DNA from: Nemertoderma westbladi
Lineage: Eukaryota; Xenacoelomorpha; Nemertodermatida; Nemertodermatidae
Length of the DNA stretch: 23,702 nt
Direction of reading: 5' to 3'
NCBI GenBank assembly: GCA_032718475.1
Contig: JAUCBJ010004362.1
Span: 1-23,702, forward strand
This document shows, piece after piece, positions 17,188 to 23,702 of this stretch. A program made the position numbers and the translations under genes. Positions within the stretch are counted from its first letter, which is position 1; every line of letters begins with the position of its first letter. The notes beneath the pieces were generated by a model that saw only the letters and a program-made list of their open reading frames with translations, was not told the DNA's origin and searched no databases.

Positions 17188-17530
17188 TGTATTGATATTA
17201 TTATTGTATTGATATTCCTTAGCTACGTACTCTAGATCCGTTACTAGGCAACGGCCAATCAGCGATGGGCAGATTGCATGGGATATCGGGTGATGGGATT
17301 TCACAGTAGGTAGGACATATTATTCATTCATTGATATAGGATACTGGAGCTGTCATCCTGGACGGCCACAGACGGACAGCTCTGTACTGCACAGTATACT
17401 GCCACCGGTATGTCGGCCAGCAGTACTTATCAGTCTATCAGCACGTATTGAAATAATATAATATTACTTTGCGGCACTATATTATTTCTCACTCTTACTC
17501 GTATATCGATATGCTTACGATATCATTATA
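17188..17530 (+). repeat. 5' LTR (343 bp)
   Basis: Begins TGTATTGATATTA and ends GATATCATTATA. It is base-for-base the same as 22146-22488 on inspection. The termini TGTATTGATAT and ATATCATTATA form an imperfect inverted repeat. The last bases are TA instead of the usual CA. No clear TATA box or AATAAA is apparent. Confidence 0.95.
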
Positions 17531-17548
17531 TGGCGCAGTGATCTATTT
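17531..17548 (+). promoter_or_regulatory. Primer-binding site position
   Basis: TGGCGCAGTGATCTATTT directly follows the 5' LTR. A primer-binding site normally begins TGG, the complement of the tRNA CCA end. I cannot name the tRNA. The same bases also resemble a tRNA A box in sense orientation (TGGCGCAGTG), which may be coincidence. Confidence 0.6.
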
Positions 17549-17560
17549 ATGAACTGAACG

Positions 17561-17956
17561 ATGCCTCCTAAACGCGGTGCTAAAAATTTAGCCGCTGCAG
17601 GCAAAGACGACAACGCGGGTTCATCAGACTCGGATAATGTCGATCCAGCGGATCGGTACAACATCCGAGATATGCGACGCGAACTGAATCAGCAACGAGC
17701 ACACGCGGATGACAGACTCGATCAACTGACCCAGTTGATGTTGAAGGCGCAGGTCGACGCCGACGCGCGTTTGGCACAGCACCAGGCTGACGCCCTCCAA
17801 CAACGAGCCGACTCCGATGCTCGGATGATGCAACTAATTGCTGCCCTCCAGGGCTCCAGGGCCAACAAGGTGCGGGACCCGGTGCTGCCGCTACACCTCC
17901 CGCCGCCGCCGTGGGACACCCAGCTCCCGCGCAACCCCAACCTCGACGTCGCGTGA
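17561..17956 (+). pseudogene. gag: gag N-terminal part, broken by frameshift
   Basis: Starts MPPKRGAKNL 30 bases after the LTR. Residues about 30-95 form a Gln/Ala/Asp-rich, heptad-like region consistent with a coiled coil (RRELNQQRAHADDRLDQLTQ and following). The frame then turns into Pro/Arg-rich nonsense and stops at 17956. The cause is visible: the octamer ctccaggg occurs twice in tandem (17846-17853, 17854-17861), which shifts the frame by 8 bases. The rest of gag continues in the other frame from about 17862. Gag forms the particle that packages the element RNA in the cytoplasm. Confidence 0.85.
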
Positions 17957-19131
17957 TAGATATATCCGGGCTAGAGAAGATCGATGGCGACATCGAATTC
18001 ACTCCGTTCCGTCGCTGGAGAGAGACCTGGCGCGTCCACGCGTACCGCCAACAGGCCTCCACCTTCCCCCGAGATGAACAGGTCTACGCCCTCGTTTCCG
18101 CTCTAGGACGCGACCTCCAGCGAATGTTGACAGTGACTCTCCATGTCAACATCGATGCACCGGAGACGACGACGGACTCCATCCTCGACGATCTCCAGGC
18201 CCACCTAAGGTCGAAGAGAAGCATCGCCATCGACGGGATCCGGTTCCACGACCGGAGGCAGGGAGCCAACGAATCCTTCGACACCTTCCGCATCGCCCTT
18301 GAGGAGTTGGCGGACGACGCCGAACTCTGCGGCCACTGTCGCGATCGCCAGATCGTGACTCAGATTCTGGTCGGGATCCAATCTTCAGAGACGAGGACGG
18401 AGCTCCTGAAGGTTCTTCCGCAACCTTCCCTCGAGGACTGCGTCCGGATCTCCCAATCGATGGAGGCGAGCGAGCGGAACGACTCCATCATCGGTCGAGG
18501 CCGTCCCGTCGCCAAAGTGACGTCGAATTACCTGCGCGAGAAATTGACCTCCCGGACATCTCAACAAACGAACTCGCAGCAACCCAACCCGGATCAAGCA
18601 TGTCTGTGGTGCGGGCGAAACCACACGGGGGGTAGACCAAACTGCCCCGCCAAGGACGCCGTTTGTAAATCCTGTCGGAAGGTTGGGCATTATAGGGGTG
18701 TCTGCCGTTCCAATCAGAAACGATCCCAATCAGGTAATCGCGGTAAACCTGGTTCCAGGGATCAGCCGCCACACTCACCTCGTGTAAACTCGATACTTCC
18801 AGAGGTTCATTCAAACACTGGAGTAAACTCGATTTCCATTAACGGAACTGAACTTCCGCCCGCCACCTGCCCACTTAAATGTATAAGTGTGGATCTAAAA
18901 CAAGTATCCGGAGAACCACTCGGAACCGTTAAACGAGCTCTACCGGACAGCGGCGCGGCGGCTACAATGTTCAGCCACAAACTGTACAGCGCTATAGGGG
19001 GCCGCGATGCAGATCTACTACCGTATCCCATCGACAACCCTCAACTGCGAGCCGCGAACCAAAGCCCGCTACAAATCGCGGGAATGTTTCCTTCAATAAT
19101 CTCCTATGACGGACTCAAACAACGGCTTTAA
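17862..19131 (+). pseudogene. gag-pro: gag capsid, zinc knuckles and protease segment
   Basis: Open in frame 1 from before 17862 (first ATG 17911) to a stop at 19129-19131. A capsid-like region has FTPFRRWRETW and a helical DSILDDLQAHL segment. Two Cys clusters follow: CLWC...C, then a canonical CKSCRKVGHYRGVC knuckle (CX2CX4HX4C) at about 18670-18711. The aspartic protease comes next with the active-site motif ALPDSGAAATMFS near 18940-18975 and continues to ISYDGLKQ. The frame is lost at about 19115-19125, where one base appears to be missing, and ends two codons later. Protease and zinc knuckles share one frame, so this break is not at a normal programmed gag/pol frameshift point. Confidence 0.85.
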
Positions 19132-19790
19132 TTGTCGTATCCCCGGAAATTGATGGCCTAATCCTAAACCTCCGGGCGCTCGTGAACCTTAACATTCTTC
19201 CACCGAATTTCCCACAAGCCATAAACTCAATCAAATCTACTACGGAACCGTTAAATCCCCGAGTTCGCGACAAAATTCTACGCGAATACGCGGACGTGTT
19301 CGACGATGTAGATGAACCTTTGTCCACCATGGTTGGCGAACCGATGCACGTTAACTTAAAGGAGGGCGCCAAACCCTTCCATGTAAACGGCGCGCGTCCA
19401 ATTCCCTTCGCCATGCGGGACGAGGTAAAGTCCCTCCTCGACAACATGGAGCGACGCACCGTCATCGAACGAGTGACGGAGCCTACCGATTGGGCTCACC
19501 CGATGACGGTTACCCGGAAACCTTCCGGCAAACTCAGGTTGTGTGTGGACCTCCGCAACCTCAACCAACAGGTTACACGGCCTTACTACCCCACCCCGAG
19601 CCTGCGGGTGGCGATAGCCGGAATTGCAACAACGGCGAATTATTTCACCGTATTTGACGCCGCTTCCGGGTATTGGCAGGTCCCTCTCGATATAAATTCC
19701 CAGCTCCTAACCACATTCGTAACACCCTGGGGGAGATATAAACACACCAGGAGCAGGGAGTGTTATGGGTTTAATATCGAGCGGGGATGA
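19126..19790 (+). pseudogene. pol: Reverse transcriptase, N-terminal half
   Basis: Frame 3 continues from the protease end (LNLRALVNLNILP, first ATG 19182). It carries the RT fingers and palm start: LRLCVDLRNLNQQV, then YFTVFDAASGYWQVPLD with the first catalytic Asp, and TTFVTPWGRYKHTRS. It then runs out of frame and stops at 19788-19790. The break lies at about 19748-19760, where caggag is followed by cagggag, an imperfect duplication giving about seven surplus bases. RT copies element RNA into DNA inside the particle. Confidence 0.88.
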
Positions 19791-22113
19791 GTACAACCGC
19801 CGCGGCGACGACGCCATCCGTGACCTGCCAAACTTGAGGAAGATCGTCGATGACGTCCTCCTCTACGACGCCAACCTCGACAACCACCTCGACAGCGTCC
19901 GCTGGTTCCTCCAACGATGCCGCGAGACCGGAATTTCCCTCAACCCTGACAAGGTCCAGTTCGCCCAGCGCGAAGTTAAGTTCGCGGGCTACCTCGTCGG
20001 GGCCGACGGGATACGGGCCGACCCGGCGAAGGTCCGGGCTATCGCGAGTTTCCCGAGGCCAACGAATATTACTGACCTCCGGAGTTTCGTTGGGTTGGTG
20101 GAGCAACTCGCCCCATTCTCGACGGACATCTCCTCCACGATGTCCCCCCTCCGCCCCCTCCTCAGTTCTAAGAATTCATTTATTTGGAATTCGGACCACG
20201 AGGCGGCGTTCGAGGCGACAAAACGCACGTTGGTCTCACCCCCAATCCTTGCTCCCTTCGAGACGGAACGCGAGACAATGCTCCAAACCGACGCCTCGAG
20301 GAAACACGGTTTGGGCTACGCATTACTCCAGCGCTACGACGACGATGACTGGAAACTGGTAGAGTGCGGATCGCGGTTCGTCTCGGAGATGGAGTCACGC
20401 TACGCCATGGTGGAGCTCGAGCTGCTCGCAGTCGCCTGGGCGGCCCACAAGTGTCGACTCTACCTCCTCGGCCTTCCACACTTCACCCTTATAGTCGACC
20501 ACCAGCCACTCGTTACTATCCTGGATCGCTACAAAATCGATGCCACGGATAATACTCGCCTCCAGTGGCTGAAATCTAAACTGACTCCGTATACCTTCAC
20601 TACAGTGTGGAGGAAGGGTAATGATCATCGGATTCCCGATGCATTATCCCGCGCTCCCGTTGACGATCCATCCTCCGATGACTTGATCGACGACGGCGAT
20701 ATGGCGTACTACATACATGCGGTAACCCGGCAGAAAGCCGCCGAACTCTACGAGAGTTCGGAGCAATCGGAGGAGTTCTCCGACTTGATCCTCGACGCCC
20801 TCTGCAAGACCGCCCGGGACGACCCCGACTACATGGAACTCCTCGTCGCCACACAGTCCGGGTTCCCGCTGGCCTCCCGCCAACTCCCAGGAGTCTCTCC
20901 CTATTGGTCCGTCCGGGAGGAACTCACCACGGACCACGAACTCGTCCTTTACGGGCAGTGGATTATTATTCCGCGGGCGAAGCGACGGACCACCCTCGCG
21001 CGACTTCACGCCGCCCACCAGGGTGTAGAGAAAACTCTCCGCCGTGCCCGCCAGATGGTGTACTGGCCCGGGCTCACCAACGATGTCCGGACTACCATTT
21101 CATCGTGTGATGCCTGTCTCACACACCGCCCCAGTCTCACCAAGGAACCTCTCCTACGAGACCGAGAGGCCACCCGGCCCTTCGAGGAGATTTCTGCCGA
21201 TCTCTTCGCCCTCGACGGCCAGAACTACCTCGCCATAGCGGACCGTTACTCTGGGTGGCCCGAAATATACGGCTACACCAGCCATCCAACCGCCGCTACA
21301 ACAGCAGCCCATATACGGGACGTTTTTATACGCTTCGGCATCCCCGTACGGTTCTCCTCCGACGGCGGCCCACAATTCGCAGGGTCCAATTTCGTGGACT
21401 TCCTTAGCGACTGGGGAGTACAGCAGACGTTCTCCTCCCCGGAATACCCACAGAGCAACGGCCATGCAGAGTCTGCCGTTAAGGCTCTGAAGAGTTTGAT
21501 AACAAAAACTGGGGGAAAAATAAACTCTACGGCATTCCAGGAGGGCCTCCTGGAATTAAGAAACTCACCCCGCGCACACGGCCAATCACCGGCCCAGATT
21601 TTATTTGGGCACCCAACACGCTCACGGGTACCTGCACACAGCCGGGCTTTCCTCTTGGGACACCAAACGACCAGGACCGCACTCGACGCTGCAGTGCCAA
21701 AACTCATTGAGTCTCAGGCCGAGGATTACAACCGCGGGGCCAAAACCCTCCCCACCCTCTCAGTGGGAGACCCGGTGCGGATCCAAAACCCAACCACCAA
21801 GCGTTGGGACCGCACTGGTGTTGTGGTCGAAGCGGCCTCACACCGCAGTTACCGGATCAAATTACAGTCCGGCCGTTGTCTCACCCGCAACCGACGCCAC
21901 CTTCTGAGGAACACAGCTATCGGGACATCGGGGGACATTAACAGCGGGCACAATGGTTATAATGCTAGAGGAACCCCATCAAACCCAACTAAGGGCGTTC
22001 ACTGGGCAACACAGCTTACCAGCACCAGCCCGGAAAATATACCAGATTTACAACACAACAACACCCACCCAACACGTCGGCGACGTCAACCAGACAGACT
22101 CCATTATGGATAG
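19765..22113 (+). pseudogene. pol: RT C-terminal half, RNase H and integrase
   Basis: A 782-codon frame beginning inside RT with SSGDEYNRRGDDA. The polymerase box is VDD at residues 28-30, inside IVDDVLLYD. RNase H spans about 150-275 with LQTDASRKHGLGYAL, a SRYAMVELELLAVAWA block and the tether end HRIPDALSRAP. Integrase has an HHCC finger (H-x2-H near 412-416, CDAC near 446-449), then a DD35E core with D at about 477 (SADLFALDG), D at about 532 (SSDGGPQF) and E 36 residues later (NGHAES). The C-terminal part (VVVEAASHRSYRIKL, RNRRHLL) is a GPY/F-like module. Every catalytic residue I can check is present. The segment itself is unbroken but lacks the front half of RT in frame. Confidence 0.9.
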
Positions 22114-22135
22114 TTTGTTGGGAGTCCCACAAACT

Positions 22136-22145
22136 AGAAGGGGGG
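22136..22145 (+). promoter_or_regulatory. Polypurine tract
   Basis: AGAAGGGGGG immediately before the 3' LTR, the expected plus-strand primer of reverse transcription. Confidence 0.85.
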
Positions 22146-22488
22146 TGTATTGATATTATTATTGTATTGATATTCCTTAGCTACGTACTCTAGATCCGTT
22201 ACTAGGCAACGGCCAATCAGCGATGGGCAGATTGCATGGGATATCGGGTGATGGGATTTCACAGTAGGTAGGACATATTATTCATTCATTGATATAGGAT
22301 ACTGGAGCTGTCATCCTGGACGGCCACAGACGGACAGCTCTGTACTGCACAGTATACTGCCACCGGTATGTCGGCCAGCAGTACTTATCAGTCTATCAGC
22401 ACGTATTGAAATAATATAATATTACTTTGCGGCACTATATTATTTCTCACTCTTACTCGTATATCGATATGCTTACGATATCATTATA
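22146..22488 (+). repeat. 3' LTR (343 bp)
   Basis: Appears identical to the 5' LTR over its full length, and followed by a run of 10 C (22489-22498) matching the 13-C run in front of the 5' LTR. Confidence 0.95.
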
Positions 22489-22984
22489 CCCCCCCCCCAA
22501 GCTTTTACCCCTCCCGCATACTCTATGTACGTACAAGTCTGAAAGCGAAAAACCTTCTCTCATTTCTTTATTAAATAATATATAATAAAAAGTTTTGTTA
22601 TCCGTTTCAAGATACACATACCATAGGGTGCTTCTGCGTCTTTGTGGGGACAGTAATCCCTAGGCAGTTCTCCAGTCTACCGCTAGTGGTATGAAATTAA
22701 AACATTTTTTAAATGTCTGAAATGAAAACCTTCAGCTATTTTCTATTATTGTTTATAATCCTTTCTTCCTGATTGTTACAGTACCTGACACATTCTAGTC
22801 TTCTTGACTTTCTTGAATTCTAGACTTCTTCTTTTTGTGAGGTCTTAAACCCCACAGCAGTTACCCACTCTGCCTCTAGGTGGTAAAAGTGATTATGGGA
22901 CATCTGCTTAGAATGTGCTTATATAATTCTTTTGATTTGACACTTAACATAAGTTACTGTCATGTGCTGCGGGAAGGCCCCCAC
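22489..22984. other. Right flank of the LTR element, no gene seen
   Basis: Continuation of the pre-insertion locus after the C run. AT-rich, no supported frame. Confidence 0.5.
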
Positions 22985-23200
22985 TTCATGTGTCTGATAT
23001 CAGACATATATTTTTTTAACCATTTTAAAACGCCACAGACGCAATTGTGTCTGTCACTAACATTGGTGAGAATGTCTGTGGCGTGTCGGTGGTGTGTCTG
23101 TGGCAGACACTATCAGACACGCGACAGACGCCACACGCCACAGACATCAGACACTGAAGCATGTCTGATGGTGTCTGACGCAGACGTGCCACAGAATCCC
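22985..23200. repeat. CAGAC/GTCTG inverted-repeat cluster, right
   Basis: Fourteen CAGAC or GTCTG words in about 215 bases on both strands. Includes the perfect 16-bp palindrome TGTCTGATATCAGACA (22991-23006) and a 9-bp stem CATCAGACA (23145-23153) / TGTCTGATG (23162-23170) with an 8-base loop. gtctgtggcgtgt blocks face acacgccacagac blocks. Related in words to 17003-17150. A frame at 22880-23212 is an artefact of the repeats. Confidence 0.8.
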
Positions 23201-23208
23201 CGTTTAGA

Positions 23209-23236
23209 ATGACTCCCGAGTGATCTGGGGAGTCAT
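23209..23236. repeat. 9-bp hairpin
   Basis: ATGACTCCC, 10-base loop, GGGAGTCAT: perfect stem beside the CAGAC/GTCTG cluster. Confidence 0.75.
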
Positions 23237-23304
23237 AACAACCTGGTTGAAATGAATCCCTTCAAGGATATTCATTATTCATAGGTTAAATAAATAGTGA
23301 CCTG

Positions 23305-23325
23305 CAATCTTATAAGATAAGATTG
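23305..23325. repeat. 9-bp hairpin with 3-base loop
   Basis: CAATCTTAT, loop AAG, ATAAGATTG. Function unknown. Confidence 0.7.
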
Positions 23326-23351
23326 TGATAAGGTCTAATGGTACAGTATAG

Positions 23352-23677
23352 GAACAAACTTTGGTTAGAGGTAGGTATCTGTACGTCGCAAAAAGGATTT
23401 TCGGTTATTTTCTGACAAAACCCAAACATACTGTAAATGTTATCGGTGATGGCAACTGTTTTTTCGAGAAATTGCTGCATGTGGCTGGGAAATAATTTAT
23501 TCTACTTTTCGCAAGAAACTGATATTATTCATGAAATCCAAGCGCACTAAGCTGGATGCGTGGACTTATTCACTGCTTCCTCTGATTAGGCAGGCCTACA
23601 TCAAGTTGTCCAAAATGATTAGGAACAGTGTTTGGGAAAAAGAGACCGAAGTTTTATGGCAATGGCTGGACTCCTAA
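23352..23677 (+). pseudogene. OTU-protease-like fragment, frameshifted
   Basis: Frame 3 is open from 23352 and reads GYFLTKPKHTVNVIGDGNCFF (around 23403-23465), ending at a TAA soon after. The G-D-G-N-C-F/L-F motif is the catalytic Asp/Cys signature of OTU-family cysteine proteases, normally followed by R-A/E-I. That continuation (REIAACGWEI, then an FRKKLILFMKSK helix-like stretch) is present in frame 2 from 23465 to a stop at 23675-23677. The two frames meet at a run of six T (23459-23464), so one base is lost or gained there by mutation or sequencing error. Residues after the first 30 of the second frame do not look like OTU. OTU domains occur in deubiquitinases and in some transposable elements, and I cannot tell which this is. 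Confidence 0.4.
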
Positions 23678-23702
23678 ACAACGATATACATATGTCTACT
23701 GT

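Larger units (their letters stand above)
17188..22488 (+). mobile_element. Ty3/gypsy LTR retrotransposon, Mag-like, defective
   Basis: A 5301-bp element with two 343-bp LTRs that appear identical, a TGG-starting primer-binding position directly after the left LTR, gag with zinc knuckles, protease, reverse transcriptase, RNase H, integrase (DD35E), and a polypurine tract abutting the right LTR. No envelope frame is present. The order protease-RT-RNase H-integrase defines Ty3/gypsy, and the LPDSGA protease and NGHAE integrase motifs are most like the Mag group (inference). Target-site duplication is probably CCCCC, but the insertion is inside a C homopolymer. The coding region is GC-rich against AT-rich surroundings. 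Three small indels break gag-pol, so this copy cannot make its own proteins as assembled. Confidence 0.95.

Noticed and set aside
17880-17960. Programmed -1 frameshift between gag and pol
   Set aside because: The frame change lies inside gag before the zinc knuckles and coincides with a tandem octamer duplication, so mutation explains it better.
17580-18062. Long minus-strand and alternate-frame ORFs across the LTR element
   Set aside because: Shadows of GC-rich gag-pol codons. The frame with domain motifs is on the plus strand.
22880-23212. 110-codon plus-strand frame over the right CAGAC/GTCTG cluster
   Set aside because: Its sequence is dictated by the inverted repeats and has no protein-like features.

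Overview
This is animal genomic DNA of low gene density. Two conserved metazoan genes (ORC5, mu-crystallin) sit in AT-rich, repeat-rich sequence with a Ty3/gypsy LTR retrotransposon, a Penelope-like element remnant, tRNA-derived SINE-like copies, MITEs and foldbacks. There is no operon structure and no prokaryotic signal. The lineage cannot be fixed from sequence alone. An invertebrate or basal deuterostome with a large genome would fit.

Layout. 86-1447 (+) is a complete single-exon ORC5. 1448-5578 is mostly gene-free, with a possible Harbinger transposase relic near 2.1-2.3 kb, copies of a dispersed AT-rich repeat family, very long poly(G)/poly(C) runs and a decayed tRNA-like sequence. 5579-5725 (-) looks like the first coding exon of a spliced, unidentified gene ending at a consensus splice donor. 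5836-6092 (-) is a tRNA-derived SINE-like element. 6.1-9.1 kb shows no convincing gene. 9150-10507 is a 1.36 kb foldback with arms of about 0.5 kb made of degenerate 10-bp units. 10.5-10.9 kb holds a repeat with a seven-copy 22-bp tandem, present as a single copy at 16.6 kb. 11148-11304 is a 151-bp Harbinger-type MITE with its TTA target duplication. 12357-12805 is a three-copy tandem of about 150 bp. 13167-14104 (-) is the 3' end of a Penelope-like element: a GIY-YIG endonuclease domain followed by a hammerhead-ribozyme-like motif. 15220-16152 (+) is an intact single-exon mu-crystallin/ketimine reductase gene.

17188-22488 is a complete 5.3 kb Ty3/gypsy (Mag-like) element. Its two 343-bp LTRs appear identical, and it lies inside a poly(C) tract. 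Despite its apparent youth, gag-pol is broken at three places by small indels, so this copy was probably mobilised in trans or carries assembly errors. It separates two clusters of CAGAC/GTCTG inverted repeats. The window ends with a frameshifted fragment bearing an OTU-protease-like GDGNC motif.

The cellular genes are functionally unrelated (replication licensing; imino-acid and thyroid-hormone-related metabolism) and show no sign of joint regulation. I found no convincing new multi-gene system. The most noteworthy items are the hammerhead-like Penelope remnant, the large foldback, the young but broken LTR element, the CAGAC/GTCTG clusters and an over-represented palindromic decamer.
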